From positions 1 through 55,113 of the forward strand of contig CAKTWW010000009.1 in the NCBI GenBank assembly GCA_934630855.1: DNA of 55,113 nt, in the 5' to 3' direction. This DNA is from an uncultured Collinsella sp. Its GTDB lineage: Bacteria > Actinomycetota > Coriobacteriia > Coriobacteriales > Coriobacteriaceae. Below, one piece after another: positions 24,720 through 32,604 of this stretch; position 1 is the stretch's first letter, and every line of letters starts with the position of its first letter. A program made the position numbers and the translations under genes. The notes beneath the pieces are model-generated. The model was given only the letters and a program-made list of their open reading frames with translations. It did no database searches and was not told the origin of the DNA.

Positions 24720-25370
24720 CTACCAAACGGTGAACTGGGCGTTCTCCGTATTCCAATGGACATCGCGAACGTAGTCGCGCGCGCCCGTCGCATCTCGTGC
24801 TTCGAACAACTCAAGAATATGAGCATGTTCGTTGTTGGCTTTATTGAGCAGTTTACAAGCCGTCTCTTGGTCGACAGTCTCGTAATCGCGCTTGATAAAG
24901 CAGCGCTCGAGCTGCGAGATCATATCGCGCAGGCGGTCGTTGCCGCAGCGGTTGAAGTACGTAAGGTGAAAGTCTCGCTGAATATCGTCGTACTTACGGA
25001 TGAGGCCGCCTTGGATCGCGAGGTCCATGGAGCCGACGAGAAATTTAAGCTGCGTAATGTCATCGTCGGTTAGGTTCGGACAGGCGAGATATGCGGCCTG
25101 CCCGTCGAGTGGCCCCATAATCTCAAAGACTTCAACGGCGTTTTGCTGATCGAACCCACGGACGCGGAATCCGCGGCGGGGGAGATTGTCCAGATAGCCG
25201 TCGCTTGCGAGCTGGATGAGTGCCTCGCGAACCGGCGTGCGCGACACGCCCATGGCATCGCAGATCGCTTGCTCGCTCAGCCGGTCGCCGGCGGACAACT
25301 CGCCGGCGTCAATACGGCTCGAAATATAGTCGTATACGTGGTCCTTCAGGGGCCTTCTGAGCGTTTCCAT
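24720..25370 (-). CDS. GntR/FadR-family transcriptional regulator
   Basis: A 216-residue regulator. The winged helix (residues 1-70, with SEQAICDAMGVSRTPVREAL) is of GntR type and the rest is an all-helical FCD ligand domain with metal-type residues (FHLTYF, NNEHAHILELF). It is divergent from the DDAH-like and permease genes, with a palindromic candidate operator in the 254-base gap. Most likely a repressor of that pair that responds to an amino acid derivative; the ligand is inference. Confidence 0.92.
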   Translation of the reverse strand: METLRRPLKDHVYDYISSRIDAGELSAGDRLSEQAICDAMGVSRTPVREALIQLASDGYLDNLPRRGFRVRGFDQQNAVEVFEIMGPLDGQAAYLACPNLTDDDITQLKFLVGSMDLAIQGGLIRKYDDIQRDFHLTYFNRCGNDRLRDMISQLERCFIKRDYETVDQETACKLLNKANNEHAHILELFEARDATGARDYVRDVHWNTENAQFTVW

Positions 25371-25516
25371 GAGCTTATGTTCCTTAACTGTATTTTTCTA
25401 AAATTTAATACGTTTCGCTTGAATAGCTCAGTTGAAGTATAGAACGACCAGTTAAATCGTGCTACTTTGCGCCGATAAGCAAGAATACGCTTACCGAAGA
25501 ATATCTACCGTTCATG

Positions 25517-25534
25517 ATTGTATACAATATACAA
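25517..25534. promoter_or_regulatory. Candidate GntR operator
   Basis: ATTGTATACAAT (25517-25528) is a perfect 12-bp palindrome, overlapping a wider dyad TTGTATA-CAA-TATACAA. FadR-subfamily sites are often of TNGTNNNACNA form. It is about 90 bases before the DDAH-like gene, between divergent genes. Confidence 0.55.
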
Positions 25535-25624
25535 AACAGAAAACCGCTCTAAGATAAAGCCATCGAAAGGAAGGCGGGCGCGAAGAAGTCCCGCTCTCTG
25601 CTAAGAGATCCAAGGAGGATCATC

Positions 25625-26401
25625 ATGACCAAGTTCAGCCACGTCATCATCCGCCGTCCCGGCAAGTCCCTGAGCAATGGCATCACGAGTGCCCCCGAGC
25701 TTGGCCAGCCCATCTACGAGCGCGCCATCGAGGAGCACTACGATTACGAGCATGCGCTCGAGCAGTGCGGCGTTGACGTGTCGGTGCTGCCCGCCCTCGA
25801 GCAGTATCCCGACAGCTGCTTCGTCGAGGATCCGGCCGTCATTACTCGCTGCGGTGCCATCATTACCAACCCCGGCGCCGATAGCCGCAACGGCGAGAAG
25901 GACGAGATCGAGCCGGCTGTCCGTCGCTTCTTTGACGACGAGCACGTCAAGCACATCGTTTTTCCGGGCACGCTCGATGGCGGCGACGTCATGATGGTCG
26001 GTGACCATTTCTACGTCGGTCGCTCCGCTCGCACCAACGAAGAGGGCATCCGCCAGTTCTGCGAGATTCTCGAGGGCTGGGGCCTCGAGGGTTCCGAGGT
26101 TCCGCTGGAGGAGGTCCTGCACCTCAAGACGGGCGTCAACTACATCGAGGACAACAACATGCTCGTCTCCGGTGAGTTCATCGATAAACCCGACTTTGCC
26201 CAGTACAACAAGATCGTCGTGCCCGAGGACGAGGCCTATGGCGCCAACTGCATCTGGGTCAACGGTACGGTCATCGTTGCCGAGGGCTATCCGACCGTGC
26301 TCAAGGCCGTGCAGGATCTGGGCTACAAGACGCTCGTTGTCGACACCTCCGAGTATCGCAAGGTCGACGGTGGTCTCTCCTGCCTGTCGCTTCGCTTCTA
26401 A
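25625..26401 (+). CDS. Dimethylarginine dimethylaminohydrolase-like amidinohydrolase
   Basis: A 258-residue guanidino-modifying enzyme of the DDAH type. It fits hydrolysis of N-methylated arginine to citrulline and methylamines. Visible signatures: PDSCFVEDPAV, FPGTLDGGDVM, HLKTGVNYIEDNNML, and the C-terminal catalytic Cys253 in GGLSCLSLRF. It is too short for arginine deiminase. AAGGAGG lies before the ATG. An amino-acid permease follows and a GntR regulator is divergent, together forming a small uptake-and-use module. Confidence 0.85.
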   Translation: MTKFSHVIIRRPGKSLSNGITSAPELGQPIYERAIEEHYDYEHALEQCGVDVSVLPALEQYPDSCFVEDPAVITRCGAIITNPGADSRNGEKDEIEPAVRRFFDDEHVKHIVFPGTLDGGDVMMVGDHFYVGRSARTNEEGIRQFCEILEGWGLEGSEVPLEEVLHLKTGVNYIEDNNMLVSGEFIDKPDFAQYNKIVVPEDEAYGANCIWVNGTVIVAEGYPTVLKAVQDLGYKTLVVDTSEYRKVDGGLSCLSLRF

Positions 26402-26436
26402 CGCGGTAGCTGTAATAGTCTGCTGATCGCTTGACC

Positions 26437-26475
26437 GATGGCCCGGCACCCGATTCGGGACGTCCGGGCCATCTT
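26437..26475 (+). terminator. Hairpin between the DDAH-like and permease genes
   Basis: GATGGCCCGG pairs with CCGGGCCATC, with an inner CCCG/CGGG stem, followed by TTTC. Probably a partial terminator that lowers permease expression. Confidence 0.65.
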
Positions 26476-26510
26476 TCGCTCGATCACATGATGAAGGGAG
26501 CGCACATACA

Positions 26511-27974
26511 ATGGCCTCTAAAGCTCAAACCGACGAGATTATCGACCCCAATGGTCTGGATCTCTTTCGACTGACCATGATGGTCATTACCGCCAGTATT
26601 TGCGGCGGTATCTTCTCTCTTGCTGGCGATATGGCCGCGGGCGGAGCCAATACCGGCGCAGTTATCGTCTCGTGGGGAATTTGCTTTATTGGCGTCTTTG
26701 CGCTGATGATGGTGTTCAACGGTTTGTCTCAGGCCCGTCCCGACCTGACCGGCGGCATCTATGCATACGCTGCGGCCGGTTTTGGCGATTACATTGGATT
26801 CAACTCCGCCTGGGGCTACTGGATCAGCGCATGTCTTTCCAACGTGAGCTTTGCGCTCTTGCTGTTTAGCGCGCTGGGCTATTTCTTCCCTGCGTTTGGC
26901 GCGGGTAACAACCTGCTTTCCATCGTCTGTGCCAGCGTGTTTTTGTGGTTCCTTACCGCCCTTGTGCTTCGTGGCGTTAAGGAGGCTGCAGGCATTAACA
27001 CGATCGTCACGTTGGCAAAGCTGGTGCCGCTGGGACTCTTTGTGCTGAGCATCGTGCTCCTGGGCAAGTTCGACGTCGATATCTTTATGGACAACTTCTG
27101 GGGAGAGCCGGCTGGTCCTGGCTTTGGCGAGCAAGTCGTCTCGACCATGATCGCCCTTGTCTGGGTTTTCACGGGCATCGAGGGCGCTGTTGTTATCTCG
27201 GGTCGCGCAAAGTACGTGCGTGACGTCGGCCGCTCGACGGCGCTCGGATTTGCGGCTGTGTTCACGCTGTATCTGATTATCTCGATGCTGTCGCTCGGCA
27301 TTATGCCGCGCGAGGAGATGGCGCAGCTCGCAACGCCCTCCATGGCGGGAATTCTCGAGTGCGCAATCGGTCCAGTTGGCGCTGCCATCGTAAACCTTGG
27401 CGTTATCCTTTCGCTGGTCGGCGCACTGCTGGGCTATGTCATCATTGCGTCCGAGACGCCGTTCGAGGCAGCGCGCCAGGGATCCTTCCCTTTGGCGTTT
27501 GCCAAGACGAACAAGCACGACGCCCCGGTGGTGACGGTCCTCGTGAGCTCCGGCATCACGCAGCTCTTCTTGATTGTTTCGTATGTGGCGGCGAGCACCT
27601 ACCAGTTCTTCTATAGCTGCGCAGTCAATACGATCCTGGTTCCGTACGTGTGCTCGGCAGCCTATTACATGGTGATTGGCTGGAAGAACGAGCATCTGGA
27701 CGGGCCGCATGCGCCAAGCGTCGGCAAGGCGCGCTTCTTCGGCACGCTCGGCTTCATCTACACATTGTTCCTGGTGTGGTCGACGGGTCTCCAGGGCGTC
27801 ATGATTACGACGATCCTTTTTGCTCCGGCCATTCCCGTCTATATGCTGGGCGAGCGAGGCCGCGGTAAGCCGGTGCTTCCGCACCTGCACGATAAGCTGA
27901 TCGCGGCAGTGGTCATTGTCGTGGCAATCATTTCGCTGTATCTGCACTTTGCCGGCATCGCGCCGATCGTCTAA
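26511..27974 (+). CDS. APC-superfamily amino-acid permease/antiporter (ArcD2-like)
   Basis: A 487-residue integral membrane protein with about 12-13 helices. Helix 1 has ITASICGGIFSLAGDMA and the APC signature region follows with RPDLTGGIYAYAAAGFGDYIGF. It resembles basic amino acid:polyamine antiporters of the arginine/ornithine group. Its place after the DDAH-like enzyme suggests import of methylarginine or arginine, possibly in exchange for citrulline or ornithine. AAGGGAG precedes the ATG. Confidence 0.85.
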   Translation: MASKAQTDEIIDPNGLDLFRLTMMVITASICGGIFSLAGDMAAGGANTGAVIVSWGICFIGVFALMMVFNGLSQARPDLTGGIYAYAAAGFGDYIGFNSAWGYWISACLSNVSFALLLFSALGYFFPAFGAGNNLLSIVCASVFLWFLTALVLRGVKEAAGINTIVTLAKLVPLGLFVLSIVLLGKFDVDIFMDNFWGEPAGPGFGEQVVSTMIALVWVFTGIEGAVVISGRAKYVRDVGRSTALGFAAVFTLYLIISMLSLGIMPREEMAQLATPSMAGILECAIGPVGAAIVNLGVILSLVGALLGYVIIASETPFEAARQGSFPLAFAKTNKHDAPVVTVLVSSGITQLFLIVSYVAASTYQFFYSCAVNTILVPYVCSAAYYMVIGWKNEHLDGPHAPSVGKARFFGTLGFIYTLFLVWSTGLQGVMITTILFAPAIPVYMLGERGRGKPVLPHLHDKLIAAVVIVVAIISLYLHFAGIAPIV

Positions 27975-28088
27975 GGCTATGGCAAGCTTCATTGCTTGGT
28001 AAGCCGGCAGGGCATCGCTTATCGGTGCTGTTCGGCATTCCATAACCGATGTGGGTCTCTGTAACGTGCCTTTGGGAGTGCCCGCCAA

Positions 28089-28127
28089 GCCCGCGCAGGT
28101 GACATTTTGTCGCCAGCGCGGGCATTT
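28089..28127 (+). terminator. Terminator after the permease gene
   Basis: GCCCGCGC pairs with GCGCGGGC, with inner GGTGAC/GTCGCC pairing, then ATTTT. It lies about 115 bases after the stop. Confidence 0.75.
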
Positions 28128-28140
28128 TCCCAGCCCTCAT

Positions 28141-28209
28141 AAGTTGCGGTGAAATAGTTCTTGTTTTTGCTGGCTGAAGCCCCAGGCAGGAACTATTCCA
28201 CCGCAACTT
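28141..28209 (+). repeat. 69-bp GTTGCGGTGGAATAG palindrome, copy 1
   Basis: Arms of 23 bases (28141-28163 and 28187-28209) match with two differences around a 23-base loop that includes CTGAAGCCCCAGG. The same arms, with a different 23-base loop, are at 33816-33884. No reading frame is supported. Confidence 0.9.
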
Positions 28210-28228
28210 TGTTTTTGATGCCCGGCCC

Positions 28229-28436
28229 GGAAACTGCGTCCCAGTTTTGTCCTTCAAGGTGGGACACAGTTTCCCATAGGGCCTCGATTTGGAAACCACA
28301 TCCCGTTTCGAGCCAGAATTCTGGGTCGCAGTTTCCCCGAGGGGGCCCGTTGGGAAACTGCGACCCGCTTCGAGTGGGAATAACGTGACACGCTTTCCGC
28401 AAGGGCACCGTTTGGGAAACCGCGTCCCGGATCCAC
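28229..28436 (+). repeat. 62-bp hairpin array 1
   Basis: Three complete 46-bp hairpins start at 28229, 28291 and 28353, and a half unit at 28415: an exact 62-base period. Each runs GGAAA...CCC, variable middle, ...GGG...TTTCC. The 16-base spacers are related and centre on GGGC or GGGCCC. Lies downstream of the zinc-ribbon gene. Confidence 0.92.
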
Positions 28437-28479
28437 CGGGGGCGGAGGAGAGCGGATCGTTTTGAGTGGCGGCAGGCTG

Positions 28480-29688
28480 CTATTTCAGCGTAATGCAGGA
28501 TGCGAGGAGGTTGCAGTACGTTTCTCCCGTGAAATCATAATTGATCCCAAGCGGGCGGTATCCATCCTGAACATATCCCCAGTAAGGCCCGCCGGACAGC
28601 ACTACAGTCTTGCCCGATGACGTCTTTCCAATCGTCTTTGAGAAGGCGGTCTCTGCGCCGCGCGGCGATCCATCGGTTGCGTATACCGTAAAGTTCGCTT
28701 TCGAGGCAACATCTTGCGCTTTAACGTCATTGGCGGTAAGGGTGTCGGACGTCGTTTCGAATTCCAGCCAATCCATGGGGAACCAGTCGGGGAGGACCAT
28801 CGTAAAGTAGTCGGTCTCAAACGTCCTTGCCCGCTTTGCCTCCTCGGCCTTCTTCGCCTCTTCCTCCGCCTGGCGCCTGGCCTCCTCCTCGGCCTGCTTG
28901 GCGGCCACTGCGTCGTCGCGGCGCTTGGTCGCGGCGGCCGCGAGCGCCTCGGCGTCAATGTTGAAGCCGGCCTTTTTGGCCCCCTTGTCCTCCTCGGCGT
29001 ACTTCTTCGCCGCGGCTATCTGGTCGTCGGTCACCTCAGATGCCTCGACCGGCTCCAGTGCCACGTCGCCCGCGTCGACGGCCTTCTTCCCGTCTGCCTT
29101 CTCGCCCAGTTTGATGCTGAGCTTTTCGGCGGGGACGGCGTAGACCGTGCCGTCGGCCGCGATGGGGGAGGCGGCGACCTCCACCTTGTAGCTGCCGCGG
29201 CGGAGCTCGACGCCCTCGCCGTCGCTGTCAACGTAGCGCACGGCGTCGACCTTCTTGCCGCGCTCCTCCCTGCCAGTGATGTGAACCGGCAGCCTGCTCG
29301 CGCCGGCCGAGGTGTCCCAGCCCTGTGCCGAGACGCTGAAGCGCACGGCGTGCTTGGCCGCGAGCGCCTCCTGCTCTGCCGCCTCCCGTGCCTGCTCGGG
29401 GGCGTAGACGCCGAAGTAGTAGCCGGCGCCGCCTCCCGCGGCGAGCAGCGCGGCCACGACGGCGGCGATCACGAGGGGCTTCTTCGAGCGCTTGGCCTTG
29501 GCCGGCGCCGGCGCAGCCTCATTGGCTGGTGCGTTTATGCCCGCGGCCGGCATCTCGTCCGTCGGGGCCGCTGCGCCGTCAGGCTGCGCTTCGACTGGGG
29601 CTTCATATTCGGCGGCGACGGGCTCTCCGCACACGGGGCAGAACTTGGCCCCGTCCTCGATTTTCGATCCGCAATTTCGGCAGAACAT
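28480..29688 (-). CDS. Zinc-ribbon membrane protein of unknown function
   Basis: A 402-residue protein. The N-terminal zinc ribbon has C3/C6 and C17/C20 (MFCRNCG, FCPVCG), followed by a Pro/Ala-rich linker, a membrane helix (about 71-94), a beta-rich region, a charged coiled coil (AEEEARRQAEEEAKKAEEAK) near residue 270-290, and a C-terminal domain. Architecture resembles the many double-zinc-ribbon-type sensors of Gram-positive gut bacteria, for which no function is firm. The gene is bracketed by hairpin arrays 1 and 2 in direct orientation. Confidence 0.8.
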   Translation of the reverse strand: MFCRNCGSKIEDGAKFCPVCGEPVAAEYEAPVEAQPDGAAAPTDEMPAAGINAPANEAAPAPAKAKRSKKPLVIAAVVAALLAAGGGAGYYFGVYAPEQAREAAEQEALAAKHAVRFSVSAQGWDTSAGASRLPVHITGREERGKKVDAVRYVDSDGEGVELRRGSYKVEVAASPIAADGTVYAVPAEKLSIKLGEKADGKKAVDAGDVALEPVEASEVTDDQIAAAKKYAEEDKGAKKAGFNIDAEALAAAATKRRDDAVAAKQAEEEARRQAEEEAKKAEEAKRARTFETDYFTMVLPDWFPMDWLEFETTSDTLTANDVKAQDVASKANFTVYATDGSPRGAETAFSKTIGKTSSGKTVVLSGGPYWGYVQDGYRPLGINYDFTGETYCNLLASCITLK

Positions 29689-29801
29689 GGATTCTCCCCT
29701 CGACCGGTACCCGCGCGAAGGCCGGGCGCATTTCCTTCTGTCCTCATGCTAAGGACGAACGCTCGCCCGTTGTTGCGCAACATTGCCGGACTTCTTGCCT
29801 C

Positions 29802-29945
29802 GGAAACCGCATCCCAGTTTTGTCCTTCAAGGTGGGACACAGTTTCCGGAAGAGGCTTGCTTGGGAAACTGTGTCCCAGTTTGAGTGCGGATTCCGGGAT
29901 ATGGTTTCCGGAACAGGCCTGTTTGGGAAACTGCGACCCGGAACC
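29802..29945 (+). repeat. 62-bp hairpin array 2
   Basis: Complete 46-bp hairpins start at 29802 and 29864, with a half unit at 29926: again exactly 62 apart. The first is nearly identical to the first unit of array 1 (including the shared middle TTTTGTCCTTCAAGG), in the same orientation. Lies upstream of the zinc-ribbon gene. Confidence 0.92.
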
Positions 29946-29961
29946 CTTCTGCCGGATTGCT

Positions 29962-29994
29962 TTGGTGCAAAGTAACCTGTCCCCCTTGCACCAA
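29962..29994 (+). repeat. CCTGTCCC-core palindrome, copy R6
   Basis: TTGGTGCAA pairs with TTGCACCAA around AGTAACCTGTCCCCC. Just upstream of the feoAB promoter. Confidence 0.85.
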
Positions 29995-30002
29995 TATGGC
30001 AA

Positions 30003-30032
30003 TTGAACGTCGCCCTGCGTTCGCGCTATCAT
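30003..30032 (+). promoter_or_regulatory. Probable feoAB promoter
   Basis: TTGAAC (30003-30008), 18-base spacer, TATCAT (30027-30032), some 90 bases before the chosen start. Transcription would begin near 30040, right before the tandem operators. Confidence 0.5.
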
Positions 30033-30046
30033 GCATGGTTACAATT

Positions 30047-30080
30047 GGTTAGCCGTGGCAAACGGTTAGCCATGGTAAAC
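30047..30080 (+). promoter_or_regulatory. Tandem 17-bp candidate metal-regulator operators
   Basis: GGTTAGCCGTGGCAAAC (30047-30063) and GGTTAGCCATGGTAAAC (30064-30080) are adjacent direct repeats with two differences; each is itself a dyad (GTTxGCC...GGCxAAC). Placed directly after the expected start site of feoAB, they suit a DtxR-family Fe or Mn repressor. Confidence 0.55.
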
Positions 30081-30122
30081 ATGTATGCAACGCCCTGTGG
30101 GCGCCGGGGGAGGAACACGGAC

Positions 30123-32483
30123 GTGAGGCTCGATACGCTCGAGATCGGAAAAGACGCCGTTGTCGCATCGGTGACATCGGACGACCAGGCACTCCGACAA
30201 CATATTTTGGACATGGGCCTAACGCCGGGCACCGAAGTCACCATGATGAAGTATGCCCCCATGGGCGACCCGCTCGAGATTCGCCTGCGCGGCTACGAGC
30301 TGACGCTGCGCAAGGACGATGCCGCCCGCATTGAGCTCGTAGATGTCCACGACACGGATACGGCCCCGCGCGTCAACGCGGCAATCGGCACGACGGAACA
30401 CCCGGCACTGGGCGAGGGGACGTATTCGCCCCGCGCTGCCAAGACGGCCGTGCCCGAGGGTGCGCCGCTGCATTTTGCCCTTGCCGGCAACCAAAACTGC
30501 GGCAAGACCACGCTGTTCAACCAGCTGACGGGTTCTAACCAGCACGTCGGCAATTTTCCCGGCGTGACGGTCGACCGCAAGGACGGCACCATCCGTAACC
30601 ATCCCGAGGCGAGCGTCACCGACCTTCCCGGCATCTACTCGCTGTCGCCGTACACGGGCGAAGAGATCGTCAGCCGCCAATTCATCCTTGATGAGAACCC
30701 CGATGCGATTATCGACATCATCGATGCCACCAACATCGAGCGCAATTTGTATCTGACGCTGCAGCTCATGGAGCTCGATCGCCCCATGGTTATCGCGCTC
30801 AACATGATGGACGAGGTAACGGCCAACGGCGGCGCCGTGGACGTCAATCTGCTCGAGAGCCTGCTGGGCGTGCCGGTCGTTCCCATTAGCGCCGCCCGCA
30901 ACGAGGGCATCGGCGAGCTCGTGGAGCATGCCCTGCACGTGGCACGATTCCGCGAGCGCCCCGGCCGCTTGGACTTTTGCGCGCCCGACGGCCCGGACAA
31001 CGGCGCGCTGCACCGCTGCATCCACGGCATCGCCAACCTTATCGAGGACCATGCCGCAACGGCGCGCATTCCCGTGCGCTTCGCGGCGACCAAGTTGGTT
31101 GAGGGCGATGAGCTGGTAACAGAGGCGCTTCACCTGGACCGCAACGAGCTCGACGCCATCGAGCACATCATTACCCAGATGGAGGGCGAGGCCGGCACCG
31201 ATCGCCTGTCCGCGCTGGCCGACATGCGCTTTAGCTTTATCGGCGACGTGTGCGGGCGCTGCGTGGTCAAGCCGCACGAGAGCCGTGAGCACGTGCGTTC
31301 CGTCAAAATCGACCGCATCCTGACCGGGCGCTACACGGCCATTCCGGCGTTCATCCTCATCATGGGCCTCGTCTTTTGGCTGACGTTTGGCGTGATCGGC
31401 GCCGCGTTGCAGGGCCTCATGGAGGACGGCATTGCGGTCGTCATTGCCTCGGCCGATGCGGGCCTCAAAGCGTTTGGAACCAACGACGTGGTCCGCTCGC
31501 TGGCGGTCGACGGTGTGCTCACGGGCGTGGGCAGCGTGCTGACCTTTCTGCCGATCATCGTCGTGCTCTTCTTGTTCCTCTCCATTCTGGAAGACTCCGG
31601 CTACATGGCGCGCGTGGCCTTTGTTATGGACAAAGTCCTGCGCCGCTTTGGCCTTTCGGGCCGCAGCTTTGTCCCCATGCTCGTGGGCTTTGGCTGCACT
31701 GTGCCGGCCATTATGTCGACGCGAACTCTGCCGTCCGAGCACGATCGCAAGATGACGGTCATGCTTACACCGTTTATGAGCTGCTCGGCCAAACTGCCGG
31801 TCTACGGCCTGCTGTGTGGAGCGTTCTTCCCAAAGGCGACGGTCCCCGCCATGGTTTCGCTCTATGTGCTGGGCATTGTGGTCGGCTGCATTGCGGCACT
31901 CGTGCTCAACCGCACGGCGTTTAAGGGCGACCCGGTGCCGTTTATCATGGAGCTTCCCAACTATCGTCTGCCGAGCGTCAAGACGACAGTGATGCTCGCA
32001 TGGGACAAGGCTAAGGACTTTATTACCAAGGCCTTCACCATTATCTTTGCCGCCACGGTCGTGATCTGGTTCCTGCAGACGTTCGATATCCGCTTTAACG
32101 TGGTTGCCGACCAGTCACAGAGCTTGCTTGCCGGTCTGGGCAGTATCATCGCGCCGGTGTTGGCGCCGCTCGGCTTTGGCGACTGGCGCGCGTCGACGGC
32201 ACTCGTTACGGGACTTATTGCCAAAGAGAGCGTCATCTCGACGCTCACGGTGCTTTTGGGTACAACCTCGCCCGCGGCGCTGTCGACGATGTTCTCGCCG
32301 TTTACCGCCTACGTGTTTTTGGTCTTTACGCTGCTGTATCCGCCGTGCGTGGCGGCCATCGGCGCCGTTAAAAGCGAGCTGGGCGGGCGTTACGCCGTGG
32401 CGGTGTTCGCGTTCCAGGTGGCGGTCGCCTGGATCGTGGCGTTTGTTGTGCATTCAGCGGGCATATTGCTGGGGTTGGCTTAG
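30123..32483 (+). CDS. feoB: Ferrous iron transporter, FeoA-FeoB fusion
   Basis: Imports Fe(II). The GTG at 30123 follows GGGGGAGG; frames further upstream run through the operator region. From this start the 786-residue protein has a FeoA SH3-like domain (about 1-75, ILDMGLTPGTEVTMM), the G domain with G1 GNQNCGKTT (about 122-130), G3 DLPGIYS and G4 NMMD, a helical GDI-like spacer, and a membrane part with the two gate repeats (MLVGFGCTVPAIMSTRTL; YPPCVAAIGAVKSELG). FeoA fused to FeoB is found in several anaerobe lineages. A metal-regulator operator lies upstream. Confidence 0.95.
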   Translation: MRLDTLEIGKDAVVASVTSDDQALRQHILDMGLTPGTEVTMMKYAPMGDPLEIRLRGYELTLRKDDAARIELVDVHDTDTAPRVNAAIGTTEHPALGEGTYSPRAAKTAVPEGAPLHFALAGNQNCGKTTLFNQLTGSNQHVGNFPGVTVDRKDGTIRNHPEASVTDLPGIYSLSPYTGEEIVSRQFILDENPDAIIDIIDATNIERNLYLTLQLMELDRPMVIALNMMDEVTANGGAVDVNLLESLLGVPVVPISAARNEGIGELVEHALHVARFRERPGRLDFCAPDGPDNGALHRCIHGIANLIEDHAATARIPVRFAATKLVEGDELVTEALHLDRNELDAIEHIITQMEGEAGTDRLSALADMRFSFIGDVCGRCVVKPHESREHVRSVKIDRILTGRYTAIPAFILIMGLVFWLTFGVIGAALQGLMEDGIAVVIASADAGLKAFGTNDVVRSLAVDGVLTGVGSVLTFLPIIVVLFLFLSILEDSGYMARVAFVMDKVLRRFGLSGRSFVPMLVGFGCTVPAIMSTRTLPSEHDRKMTVMLTPFMSCSAKLPVYGLLCGAFFPKATVPAMVSLYVLGIVVGCIAALVLNRTAFKGDPVPFIMELPNYRLPSVKTTVMLAWDKAKDFITKAFTIIFAATVVIWFLQTFDIRFNVVADQSQSLLAGLGSIIAPVLAPLGFGDWRASTALVTGLIAKESVISTLTVLLGTTSPAALSTMFSPFTAYVFLVFTLLYPPCVAAIGAVKSELGGRYAVAVFAFQVAVAWIVAFVVHSAGILLGLA

Positions 32484-32524
32484 TTATTTATTGACGGCGC
32501 AACCCCTGTGTATTGAGTTGATTG

Positions 32525-32561
32525 CGGTCCCGCATCTGTTGCTGACGGATGCGGGACCGTT
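32525..32561 (+). terminator. Terminator after feoAB
   Basis: GGTCCCGCATC pairs with GATGCGGGACC, followed by GTTGCTATATAAT. The T-run is weak; the TATAAT just after it may be the -10 of the MFS gene. Confidence 0.65.
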
Positions 32562-32604
32562 GCTATATAATCGCCTCCGCTCAAAATGATTGGAGACGTT
32601 ATAT

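Noticed and set aside
28193..28436. Small coding frames across hairpin array 1 and similar frames over arrays 2 and 3
   Set aside because: They run through 62-bp repeats that are not a multiple of three and share only repeat-derived residues; no ribosome sites.
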